Positions 14,661 through 22,180 of a stretch of 32,147 nucleotides of DNA are shown piece by piece. How positions within the stretch are numbered: the stretch's first letter is position 1; each line of letters starts with the position of its first letter. The stretch is from an uncultured Lachnospiraceae bacterium (GTDB lineage Bacteria; Bacillota; Clostridia; Lachnospirales; Lachnospiraceae). The notes under the pieces were generated by a model. That model was given only the letters and a program-made list of their open reading frames with translations, was not told where the DNA came from and searched no databases. The stretch spans positions 1 to 32,147 of the forward strand of contig CAJJNI010000004.1 of NCBI GenBank assembly GCA_905193085.1, in the 5' to 3' direction. Position numbers and translations under genes: made by a program.

Positions 14661-15991
14661 ATTTTTTTGAATCAATAAAACTTGCATTTACAAGTATTTC
14701 AGTAAATAAAATGCGTTCCTTTCTTACAATGCTCGGAATTATTATAGGTATAAGCTCTGTTATAACAATTACAACTATCGGTAATTCACTAAAGCAGACA
14801 CTTGCTTCTACAATGAATGATTTAGGTGGAGCAAACCGCATATATGGATATGTCGAACCATTCTATCCGGACGATGATGAAGACTGGGATACATGGGTAT
14901 ATCCAGATATGGGCGATGATGATTATATAACAGATGAAGATATTGCTGATTATAAGGCAGCTTTCCCTGATGAAATCAAATCTGTAATTGTACAGAATTA
15001 TTTAGCATCAGGTGCAATTTTTAAAGAAGGCGGCCGCAGTGCCAATGTCGATGTGCAGGGAACATCAGGCGGTTATCTTGATATTACGGGTCTTGATATT
15101 TTACGCGGAAGAGATTTGACTTCTGATGACTATTCACAGAAAAGACATACAGCCATCGTATCAGATTTATTTGTCAAATATGCTCTTTCACCTGACGAAG
15201 ACCCTATCGGAAAAGAAATAACAGTTTCACTTCCTGATGGAGGCGCATATTCTCTAGTAATAGCAGGTGTATATAAATATGATAAACGGATTTTAGGAAA
15301 CGGTGAAAATGGCAAATCAGAAAAAGAGCTGTCAACACCAATCTACATCCCTGCTTCAACTTCCAATGCTTTATCAGACACACCTTCTGCCGGTTATGAT
15401 AACATACAGATTGTTGCCAATAAAGGTGTTGATGCTACAACATTTTCAGCAGAAACTGCAGATTACTTTAACTCAACAGTATATAAGGACAACAAAGATT
15501 TTAATTTTTCATGCCAGGACCTGGCATCTGAACTTTCCACAATTAACAAAGTTCTTGATGTAATAACAATTGCAATTTCAGTTATTGCAGCCATCTCTCT
15601 TGTCGTTGGTGGTGTTGGTGTTATGAACATCATGCTCGTAAGTATCATGGAGAGAACTAAGGAAATCGGTATCAGAAAAGCTCTCGGAGCTAAAAACTCA
15701 AACATTAAAGCGCAGTTTTTAATTGAGGCAGTAACTATATGTCTTATCGGCGGAATTATCGGCATAATAATCGGAATCACAAACGGTTTCTTAATAGGAA
15801 TGCTTGTTAAAACTATCGGTACTTCCCTTGCAAGTGATTACATGTCACTTCTTACAATTACGGTAAGACCGTCAATTACTGCAATTGTAATAGCTGTAGG
15901 TTTCTCAATGCTTACAGGTGTTATCTTTGGTTCATATCCTGCATCAAGAGCTGCGAAGCTTTCACCTATTGACGCTTTAAGATATGAATAA
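14657..15991 (+). CDS. MacB/FtsX-type permease subunit of the ABC exporter
   Basis: A 444-aa permease. The first membrane helix, near residues 18-42, carries the family start KMRSFLTMLGIIIGISSVI. A large extracytoplasmic domain lies at about 50-300, followed by three C-terminal helices (VISIVIAAISLVVGGVGVMNIML; LIGGIIGIIIGITNGF; IVIAVGFSMLTGVIFGSYPA) and the closing ASRAAKLSPIDALRYE. The motif MERTKEIGIRKALGAK after the second helix couples to the ATPase. An acidic insert (Asp/Glu-rich, about residues 72-100) near the start of the outer domain is conspicuous. Such complexes do not form a channel but transmit ATP-driven motion to the adaptor. With its neighbours it forms a YknXYZ/MacAB-like exporter, probably for peptides or antimicrobials (inference). 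Confidence 0.92.
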   Translation: MNFFESIKLAFTSISVNKMRSFLTMLGIIIGISSVITITTIGNSLKQTLASTMNDLGGANRIYGYVEPFYPDDDEDWDTWVYPDMGDDDYITDEDIADYKAAFPDEIKSVIVQNYLASGAIFKEGGRSANVDVQGTSGGYLDITGLDILRGRDLTSDDYSQKRHTAIVSDLFVKYALSPDEDPIGKEITVSLPDGGAYSLVIAGVYKYDKRILGNGENGKSEKELSTPIYIPASTSNALSDTPSAGYDNIQIVANKGVDATTFSAETADYFNSTVYKDNKDFNFSCQDLASELSTINKVLDVITIAISVIAAISLVVGGVGVMNIMLVSIMERTKEIGIRKALGAKNSNIKAQFLIEAVTICLIGGIIGIIIGITNGFLIGMLVKTIGTSLASDYMSLLTITVRPSITAIVIAVGFSMLTGVIFGSYPASRAAKLSPIDALRYE

Positions 15992-16017
15992 TTACTATGG
16001 GCTGGTCCTCACAGACA

Positions 16018-16046
16018 TTGCTTAAAATAATATATTATGCTATAAT
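16018..16046 (+). promoter_or_regulatory. Promoter of the following membrane-protein gene (extended -10)
   Basis: -35 TTGCTT (16018-16023), 17-bp spacer and consensus -10 TATAAT (16041-16046) with TGC directly before it (extended -10). The last bases overlap the first bases of the terminator stem of the upstream exporter operon. Confidence 0.6.
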
Positions 16047-16089
16047 GCATAGGAAAAGTAAATTTACTTTTTCCTATGCATTATTTTTT
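16044..16089 (+). terminator. Terminator of the exporter operon
   Basis: A long stem of about 19 bp (16044-16062 with 16063-16082, one bulged base) with virtually no loop, followed by six T (16084-16089). It ends the adaptor-ATPase-permease transcript. Confidence 0.85.
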
Positions 16090-16103
16090 ACAGGGAGATG
16101 CTC

Positions 16104-17291
16104 ATGAAAAATTTTAATACTAAAACAATTTTTAAATTAAAAAAACTTATATGTGCTCTGCTGACATTTATTTTTATTGCAGAAACTTTTACATTTGTAG
16201 CAGAAGCTAAGAAAGATGACAAAGAAGAGCAGAAATTTACAGGACACTGGCAGTTTGTAAATGCGCTGGAGGACATTCCGTCATGTGGAAATGTTCTCAT
16301 AAGCTACGCTAAAGATACCACTAAAATATTCTATGGCTCTTTAAGTGCTTCCGGCAACAAAAATGTCAAACCGGCACTTGAGAAAAAGGAACTGCAGCTT
16401 GATGATAATACAGGCAATGCTTTTATGCTTGTTCAGGACGCACAGTCATTTTATATAAGACTTGCCAATAACAACTATCTTAAAATTTCAGGCGATTTGA
16501 CAAGTGCTTATCTTGAAGAGACACCAGATATTGAAGAAGCTACAGCATTTAATATAGAACTTATAGGTTATGGCATAAGCAATTATTCATATTACCGTAT
16601 TTATATGCCATACGGTCTGTCTGATTTATCACTCGTAGTTTCAGAAGGCCAGATAACATTAAGTTCTGCCTGCTACTCAGGTTTTTATTTAATGGCTGAG
16701 TCTACCAAAGCAAAAGAACCACCATTTGGTAAATTTACCGGGCTTATAAGATTTCTGGCAACAGTTGTTACAGTTGCTCTCGTACTTATAATGCTTCATT
16801 TATACAAAAAAGATATTTTAAATATTATTTATTTTGGGATTTCAACTATATGTGTTATTGCCCTGCTCGTATTCTTCATGATATTTGCAATAACTTCTGA
16901 CCGTCCCGGACTGTATGTATTACATAAAAGCACATTTAACACAACTGCTTTAACAAATGAAGACACAAGAGAACAGCATAATTCATATTTTGAGATAATA
17001 GAAGATGGAAGTGCGATATTCTCATTTGAAGGAGAATCAGAAGGCAGTTATATATGGGGCTGCTCAATTCAGGACGACAATGTATTTACCACTTCCTCAT
17101 CAGGTAATTACACCAATGGATTATACACAATCTGGCTGCGCCCATTCTCAAGCGGAACTTATGATGTCGTATTCTACTACTATGATGTAACAAAAGATAT
17201 TTCAACTACAAAAGAATGTAAAACTTACCATATTGAAGTTAATGAAAATAATCAAATTACACTTATAGAACCACATATGGGAGAAGTATAA
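16104..17291 (+). CDS. Unknown membrane protein: signal peptide, outer domain, two helices, outer domain
   Basis: I do not recognise this 395-aa protein. A signal-like N-terminus (residues 1-34, basic then hydrophobic, ending FVAEAKK) is followed by a beta-rich extracytoplasmic domain (about 35-205). That domain has repeated short strands such as FYIRLANNNYLKISG and YYRIYMPYG, perhaps beta-trefoil-like. Two closely spaced membrane helices span about 213-265. A second outer beta domain runs to the C-terminus (SIFSFEGESEGSYIWG, TYDVVFYYYDV). Both outer domains thus face the same side. The start is ATG 16104 with AGGGAG (16092-16097) 6 bp upstream, preferred over the ATG at 16098. It is transcribed separately from the exporter operon despite being next to it; a functional link is only a possibility. 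Confidence 0.75.
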   Translation: MKNFNTKTIFKLKKLICALLTFIFIAETFTFVAEAKKDDKEEQKFTGHWQFVNALEDIPSCGNVLISYAKDTTKIFYGSLSASGNKNVKPALEKKELQLDDNTGNAFMLVQDAQSFYIRLANNNYLKISGDLTSAYLEETPDIEEATAFNIELIGYGISNYSYYRIYMPYGLSDLSLVVSEGQITLSSACYSGFYLMAESTKAKEPPFGKFTGLIRFLATVVTVALVLIMLHLYKKDILNIIYFGISTICVIALLVFFMIFAITSDRPGLYVLHKSTFNTTALTNEDTREQHNSYFEIIEDGSAIFSFEGESEGSYIWGCSIQDDNVFTTSSSGNYTNGLYTIWLRPFSSGTYDVVFYYYDVTKDISTTKECKTYHIEVNENNQITLIEPHMGEV

Positions 17292-17298
17292 ATATGAT

Positions 17299-17360
17299 GC
17301 CAGGTTCAAAAAGTCCCTCACACAGCAGGAGTGCATAGCACGGAACAACCCGTAAGCATC
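17299..17360. repeat. Dispersed element, diverged copy 3
   Basis: Starts GCCAGGTTCAAAAAG, close to the left end of copies 1 and 2. Its right part, AACAACCCGTAAGCATCAT, resembles AACAATCCGTAGTCATCAT inside copy 1. A 9-bp inverted repeat ATATGATGC / GCATCATAT (17292-17300 and 17356-17364) frames it. The interior differs and there is no clear flanking direct repeat. Confidence 0.5.
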
Positions 17361-17380
17361 ATATCTTTCCCCTATATTAC

Positions 17381-17438
17381 AAGACGGTTGCTTTACGAAT
17401 GAATTTTAATAAAATTTCATTTGTCAAACAACCGTCTT
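17381..17438. terminator. Long hairpin, likely bidirectional terminator
   Basis: A perfect 10-bp AAGACGGTTG/CAACCGTCTT base (17381-17390 with 17429-17438) is continued by an imperfect A/T-rich upper stem. It sits between the unknown membrane protein and the convergent radical SAM gene. T-rich sequence follows on the plus side. The remainder of 17292-17556 holds only this hairpin and element copy 3. Confidence 0.7.
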
Positions 17439-17556
17439 ATTATTTTACTATTATTTTATATACCACATTCAGCCACTTTCAAATCATCATGTAAAATATC
17501 ATTACAGCCAAATACGATTTTATGACTTAATAACACATCATACTATAACCAGAATC

Positions 17557-18159
17557 TTACGACTCAAATGGGCGGATACGATAAGTTGCTCCGATTTCTT
17601 CACAGATTTTTCGGCACTGCTCTTCTTCTTCTTTTGTTATTGTTGTATCGACTGTTGTCATTACAACATGTGGAAGTTCTTTTGCACACTCTTTTGCAAA
17701 ACTAATCATTGCATCATATGATTTGCCTTTAAATTTAGAGCAGACTAAAGCCTCATATTCATCTTTATCAGGATTGTTAAGACTTACTGAAACTGTGTCT
17801 ATGAGTCCTTTCATTTCCGGAACTATATCTCTGTTGTTGATTAAATTTCCTGCTCCGTTAGTGTTAATTCTTATAGGTTTGTTGTATGTTTTCTTGACGA
17901 AAGCGGCTACTTCTTTTAACACATCAAAGCTCTCTGTAGGCTCTCCAAAACCACAGAATACTACTTCATCATATTCGTCCATATTGAATTTCTTAAATTC
18001 ATCTATTACTTCCTGTGCAGAAGGCTCTCTCTCAAGCCATAATCTGCCTGATTCGCCCATTCTGTCCATTGTTTTTCTTAAGCAGAATGTACATGCATAT
18101 GGACATTTGTTAGTCAGATTGACATATAAATTGTTGTGAACTTTGTACAATATCTCCAT
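17557..18159 (-). CDS. Radical SAM protein of the TatD-linked family
   Basis: A 200-aa radical S-adenosylmethionine protein. The iron-sulfur ligands are C-x3-C-x2-C in NKCPYACTFCLRK at residues 18-30. FCGFGEPTE near 70 is the SAM-binding GGE-like motif. RINTNGAGNLIN, SVSLNNPDKDEY and YRIRPFES near the C-terminus complete the short barrel. It matches the small radical SAM family often linked to tatD genes (tatD_link_rSAM), although no tatD is visible here. The substrate is unknown. Last gene of the nrdD-nrdG-pdxY operon, starting 26 bp after pdxY with GGAGG upstream. Co-transcription with the NrdG activase gene, itself a radical SAM enzyme, fits an anaerobic context. Confidence 0.85.
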   Translation of the reverse strand: MEILYKVHNNLYVNLTNKCPYACTFCLRKTMDRMGESGRLWLEREPSAQEVIDEFKKFNMDEYDEVVFCGFGEPTESFDVLKEVAAFVKKTYNKPIRINTNGAGNLINNRDIVPEMKGLIDTVSVSLNNPDKDEYEALVCSKFKGKSYDAMISFAKECAKELPHVVMTTVDTTITKEEEEQCRKICEEIGATYRIRPFES

Positions 18160-18185
18160 TTATATTTCCTCCTTAACGCTTTATC

Positions 18186-19016
18186 CTATGGTTTTAATGT
18201 TCCAAGCAACTCTTCAAAACATACTCCATCGGTAAGCGGAATTTCCATCTCAATTGACTTTAAAATGCACTGCTTTACAAAATCAGCAGCTTTTCTTACT
18301 GATTTGATAAAATCAACATTATTAACTGCATCAGCGGCAATTATTGCTGAAAAAATATCGCCTGTACCTGAGCGTGATTCTCCAACTTTTTTTGTCTTAA
18401 TTATGCAGCTTTCTTTCCCATGTTCAAAGCAGTAATTTCCTATGTAGCTTCCACACGGAATGCCTGTTATAACAATCTTTTTCGGACCGTCATTTGCTAA
18501 CTGCATTGCCATTAAATCAAGCTCATCTTTGGTCCAGTTTTCATGATACTGTGTATCCGTTAAGATACATATTTCAGTAAGATTTGGTGTCAGAATATCG
18601 GCAAACTGAACGAGCTTTTTCATTTCAAGACAGGTCTGCATTGTATATGTTGGATAAAGTTTTCCATAATCTCCCATGACAGGGTCTATAATTGTAATAT
18701 TGCTATCTGTCTTAAACATCTCCATAAACTTCTCTACAATTTCTATCTGCTGCTTAGAACCAAGAAAACCTGTGCATATTCCATTAAACTGCAAATCAAG
18801 CTTCTTCCATTCTGTCATATATGCTGTCATTTTGTCGGTATAATCATCAAAGAAAAAACTGTCAAAACCTGTGTGATTTGACAGAATTGCTGTAGGAAGC
18901 GGACAACCCTGAATTTTCATTCTTGATATAATCGGCAGTTCTACCGCTATAGAACATCTTCCAAAACCTGACATATCATTTATTATGGCTATTTTTTTCT
19001 GTTTATTGTGGGACAT
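18186..19016 (-). CDS. pdxY: Pyridoxal/pyridoxamine kinase (PdxY-like)
   Basis: Phosphorylates pyridoxal or pyridoxamine to salvage vitamin B6. It is a ribokinase-fold protein of 276 aa. Landmarks are IINDMSGFGRCSIAVELPIIS at the N-terminus, ILSNHTGF, IDPVMGD near 115, LTPNLTEICILT near 140, and the catalytic GTGD in SRSGTGDIFSAII near residue 217. The ATG lies inside the end of nrdG (14-bp overlap), with a GGAG site there, so translation is coupled to nrdG. Assignment to PdxY rather than ThiD rests on the DMSGFGRCS opening and overall pattern. Confidence 0.9.
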   Translation of the reverse strand: MSHNKQKKIAIINDMSGFGRCSIAVELPIISRMKIQGCPLPTAILSNHTGFDSFFFDDYTDKMTAYMTEWKKLDLQFNGICTGFLGSKQQIEIVEKFMEMFKTDSNITIIDPVMGDYGKLYPTYTMQTCLEMKKLVQFADILTPNLTEICILTDTQYHENWTKDELDLMAMQLANDGPKKIVITGIPCGSYIGNYCFEHGKESCIIKTKKVGESRSGTGDIFSAIIAADAVNNVDFIKSVRKAADFVKQCILKSIEMEIPLTDGVCFEELLGTLKP

Positions 19017-19521
19017 AATCTGTTACTCCATTTTTTGATTTTTTTACATCTATTAATCGCTGGTTTCTGCTGCCGCGAAACTTAAGCGAAATGTCCTTTT
19101 CTTCAAGTACAAATTCTCCATCAACCAAAACATCTATACATTCAAGCATATCTTCCGTATACTGCGTATAGACTCTGCCACCCTCAATCAAATCATAATC
19201 AAATAAATATCCGGTGTAACACCAGATATCTTTGTTCGGGTAAGTATGGCGTATTTGTTTTAATAAAGAACAAAGCACTTCCTGATTTTCAGGCTCAAAC
19301 GGTTCACCTCCAAGCAGGGTAAACCCCTGAATATAATCAGGCCGAAGTAACTTCATTATATGCTCTTTTGTCTCTTCTGTAAAGGGTTCGCCATAAGAAA
19401 ATTCCCATGTCTGGGGATTAAAACAACCCTTGCAGTGATGCCGGCAGCCCGACACAAACAACGAAATTCTTACTCCGGGTCCGTTGGCTATGTCACAGTT
19501 TTTTATTTCACCATAATTCAT
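19003..19521 (-). CDS. nrdG: Anaerobic ribonucleotide reductase activating protein
   Basis: A radical SAM activase that installs the glycyl radical on NrdD under anoxic conditions. The 172-aa protein opens with IKNCDIANGPGVRISLFVSGCRHHCKGCFNPQTW, whose C-x3-C-x2-C motif (CRHHCKGC, residues 26-33) binds the 4Fe-4S cluster. It continues with FTLLGGEPF (SAM-binding GGE) and IWCYTGYLFDYDL. Length and motifs are typical. The ATG at 19521 has a GAGGA site. It follows nrdD in the same direction after 260 bp of unusually structured spacer, and overlaps pdxY downstream. Confidence 0.96.
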   Translation of the reverse strand: MNYGEIKNCDIANGPGVRISLFVSGCRHHCKGCFNPQTWEFSYGEPFTEETKEHIMKLLRPDYIQGFTLLGGEPFEPENQEVLCSLLKQIRHTYPNKDIWCYTGYLFDYDLIEGGRVYTQYTEDMLECIDVLVDGEFVLEEKDISLKFRGSRNQRLIDVKKSKNGVTDYVPQ

Positions 19522-19624
19522 TTATTTGTTCCTCGTCTTTCATACATATGTCAATTAACCTGAGAAACTTACAAAGCATATCCCTCATGTTATCGCTACA
19601 GCAATAAAGTTCTCGTGCAGACAC
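19508..19624 (-). CDS. Possible 38-codon ORF overlapping the nrdG start (uncertain)
   Basis: A GTG-started frame of 38 codons runs from 19624 into nrdG and stops 14 bp inside it, a layout that would allow translational coupling. It has an AGGG about 9 bp upstream and several Cys, Leu and Asp residues (LYCCSDNMRDMLCKF). Its codons coincide with paired stems of the candidate RNA at 19562-19739, so it may simply be an accident of that structure. I do not recognise the peptide. Confidence 0.25.
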   Translation of the reverse strand: MSARELYCCSDNMRDMLCKFLRLIDICMKDEEQINELW

Positions 19625-19739
19625 TGACTTTTACCCTATGTCTGAGTAAATTAAAGAGTTCAACCCATCACCTGACGGTAATGGGTCTTATGTTTGAATT
19701 TATAACTATAATTTTGTATTCCAGCTTATATTTAAGCTG
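19562..19739 (-). ncRNA. Candidate structured RNA in the nrdD-nrdG spacer
   Basis: Hairpins on the minus-strand transcript, in order, are as follows. First, CAGCTTA/TAAGCTG (19722-19739). Second, an 11-bp stem at 19677-19687 with 19662-19672. Third, CAGACA/TGTCTG (19618-19623 with 19639-19644). Fourth, GAGAACTT/AAGTTTCTC (19607-19614 with 19562-19570), enclosing TATTGC/GCGATA (19591-19606). The second stem and the inner hairpin contain G-U pairs only when read as minus-strand RNA; on the plus strand they become mismatches. I do not recognise it as a known riboswitch class. Confidence 0.5.
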
Positions 19740-19781
19740 ATATTTTTTCTTATATTGTGAAAATTATATCTAAGCGATATT

Positions 19782-21971
19782 CTACAAATGAAGAACTCTG
19801 TCTTTTATTTCCTGTGTTCTTCCCTGATTCCAGAACTGTGTTCCTATATACCCACATGTTCTTCTTGTAACAAACAGCTTATTCTGGTCACGGTTTCCAC
19901 AGTTAGGACATTCCCATACAAGCTTTCCGGACTCTTCTTCTTTGATTGCAATTTCTCCGTCATATCCGCACACTTCACAGAAATCGCTCTTAGTATTAAG
20001 CTCTGCGTACATTATATTATCATAGATAAATTTCATTACTGAAAGTACAGCCGGAATGTTTTTCTGCATATCAGGAACTTCAATATAACTGATAGCTCCG
20101 CCCGGTGACATCTTCTGAAATTCTGACTCGAATTTTAATTTGCTGAATGCATCTATTTTCTCGGTTACATGTACATGATAACTGTTTGTAATATAATTCT
20201 TATCAGTTACTCCAGGGATTATACCAAATCTCTTCTGGAGACATTTTGCAAATTTATATGTTGTGGACTCCATAGGTGTTCCATATACGGAATAGCTGAT
20301 ATTCTCTGCTGCTTTCCACTCAGCACATTTATCATTGAGCTTCTTCATTACCTGCATTGCAAATTCTTTTGCTTCAGGGTCTGTGTGTGACTTACCTGTC
20401 ATTCTTACACACATTTCATATAATCCCGCATATCCTAAAGAAATAGTAGAATATCCATCATATAATAATTTATCAATAGTCTCACCTTTCTTAAGACGGG
20501 CTAATGCTCCATGCTGCCACAATATCGGTGCAACATCAGAAACAGTGCCAAGAAGTCTTTCATGACGGCATCTTAAAGCTCTGTGGCAGAGTTCAAGCCT
20601 GTCCTCTAATATCTCCCAGAAACGCTTTACATTTCCATCTGAAGAACATGCAACATCAACAAGATTTATTGTAACGACACCCTGATTAAATCTTCCATAA
20701 TATTTATGTGAACCATCAGGATTTCTCTGTGAATCTTCAACAGTCAAAAATGAGCGGCAGCCCATGCAGGTATATACATCACCCTGTTTTAACTCTCTCA
20801 TGACTTTGGCTGATATATAATCAGGAACCATTCTCTTTGCTGTACATCTGGCAGCAAGCTCTGTCAGATACCAGTATTTTGAGTCCTCTGTAATGTTATC
20901 CTCGTCCAAAACATATATAAGCTTTGGAAATGCCGGAGTAATCCATACACCTTTTTCATTCTTGACACCTTTAATTCTCTGTTTTAAAACTTCTTCTATA
21001 ATGAGAGCCAAATCATCTCTTGTCTGACCTTCCGGTACTTCGTCAAGATACATAAACATTGTAACAAATGGTGCCTGTCCATTACATGTCATCAATGTAA
21101 TAAGCTGATACTGTATTGTCTGTATACCTCTCTCAACTTCATCTCTTAACCGTTTCTCAGTTATTTTTGAAACAATTGCTTCATCTGTACTTTCTCCGGT
21201 CTCAATTCGCTCTTCAATAACACCTTTATGAATCTTCTTACGGCTTATATCAACAAACGGTGCAAGATGAGACAATGTAAATGACTGTCCACCATACTGG
21301 TTACTTGCAACCTGTGCAACAATCTGTGTTGTTACATTACATGCAGTAAAAAATGTATGAGGTTTCTCTATCATTGTCTCGCTGATAACAGTTCCATTCT
21401 GAAGCATATCCTCTAAATTAATTAAATCGCAGTTATGCTCTTTCTGCGCAAAATAATCAGAATCATGGAAATGAATAATTCCTTCCTGATGTGCTTTTAC
21501 AATTTCCTCAGGAAGCAAAACTCTCATAGTAAGGTCTTTACTTACTTCTCCTGCCATGTAATCTCTCTGAGTAGAATTCATTATTGGATTTTTATTGGAA
21601 TTTTCCTGCTTAACTTCCTCATTTATATGTTCAAGCAGTGATAAAATCTCATTATCAGTCGTATTAGCTTTTCTTGCAAGCTCTCTCTTATAACGATATC
21701 TTACATACTTCTGCGCAACTTCATAACCACGCATCTCCATAATAGCAGTCTCAACTATATTCTGTATATCTTCTACATGAATAGCATGCATCTGTTCCTG
21801 AACCTGTGAACATACATTATCTGCTATGGCTTCAATCTGAAATTCGTTAAGCTTATGAATATTCTTAACTTCATCGTTCGCCTTAATTACCGCATTTAAA
21901 ATTTTTTCTTTTTCAAAACTGACTTCAACGCCGTTACGCTTAATGACCTTAGTCTTAACATCCGTAACCAT
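19782..21971 (-). CDS. nrdD: Anaerobic (class III) ribonucleoside-triphosphate reductase
   Basis: Makes dNTPs from NTPs in anaerobes with a glycyl radical and formate as reductant. The 729-aa protein has an N-terminal ATP-cone (KRNGVEVSFEKEKILNAVIKA, residues 1-95) for allosteric control. The core includes HDSDYFAQKEHNC, TACNVTTQIVAQVAS and the YTCMGCRSFL cysteines. A C-terminal zinc site follows (CEVCGYDG ... CPNCGNRD), then the glycyl radical signature RTCGYIG at 704-710. The ATG follows GGGAGG. Two NrdR boxes lie upstream. First gene of the operon leading to nrdG, pdxY and a radical SAM gene. Confidence 0.97.
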   Translation of the reverse strand: MVTDVKTKVIKRNGVEVSFEKEKILNAVIKANDEVKNIHKLNEFQIEAIADNVCSQVQEQMHAIHVEDIQNIVETAIMEMRGYEVAQKYVRYRYKRELARKANTTDNEILSLLEHINEEVKQENSNKNPIMNSTQRDYMAGEVSKDLTMRVLLPEEIVKAHQEGIIHFHDSDYFAQKEHNCDLINLEDMLQNGTVISETMIEKPHTFFTACNVTTQIVAQVASNQYGGQSFTLSHLAPFVDISRKKIHKGVIEERIETGESTDEAIVSKITEKRLRDEVERGIQTIQYQLITLMTCNGQAPFVTMFMYLDEVPEGQTRDDLALIIEEVLKQRIKGVKNEKGVWITPAFPKLIYVLDEDNITEDSKYWYLTELAARCTAKRMVPDYISAKVMRELKQGDVYTCMGCRSFLTVEDSQRNPDGSHKYYGRFNQGVVTINLVDVACSSDGNVKRFWEILEDRLELCHRALRCRHERLLGTVSDVAPILWQHGALARLKKGETIDKLLYDGYSTISLGYAGLYEMCVRMTGKSHTDPEAKEFAMQVMKKLNDKCAEWKAAENISYSVYGTPMESTTYKFAKCLQKRFGIIPGVTDKNYITNSYHVHVTEKIDAFSKLKFESEFQKMSPGGAISYIEVPDMQKNIPAVLSVMKFIYDNIMYAELNTKSDFCEVCGYDGEIAIKEEESGKLVWECPNCGNRDQNKLFVTRRTCGYIGTQFWNQGRTQEIKDRVLHL

Positions 21972-22004
21972 AATAAACCTCCCAGATAATTCAAAAAATC
22001 ATGT

Positions 22005-22049
22005 GAACTATATATTGTAATTCTTTTGCACAAAAATACTATATCTTGA
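22005..22049. promoter_or_regulatory. Two NrdR boxes upstream of nrdD
   Basis: The sites at 22005-22018 (GAACTATATATTGT) and 22036-22049 (ATACTATATCTTGA) each match 12 of 14 positions of the NrdR consensus ACACWATATNTTGT. Their start-to-start distance is 31 bp, the three-turn spacing typical for NrdR, the ATP/dATP-sensing repressor of ribonucleotide reductase genes. They lie 34-78 bp upstream of the nrdD ATG. A TATAGT -10 (22007-22012) would be covered by the first box; the -35 is unclear. Confidence 0.75.
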
Positions 22050-22180
22050 TGTGCATTATATATATTAGTATATTTTATTATAAATGTAAAGACTAATTTC
22101 AAAATTGAAAGCACAAAATTTTTTTCAATTTTCTAAAAAGTTGCATTTTAGCACTAATTCTCACGGTTTATCTGATTTAT

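Noticed and set aside
19722..19750. CAGCTTA/TAAGCTG hairpin followed by six T on the plus strand as a plus-strand terminator
   Set aside because: There is no plus-strand gene here to terminate; kept only as part of the minus-strand structured spacer.
22012..22180. Possible riboswitch in front of nrdD (for example adenosylcobalamin type)
   Set aside because: No conserved riboswitch core seen; the region is AT-rich and is better explained by NrdR boxes and a weak AT hairpin (22101-22132).
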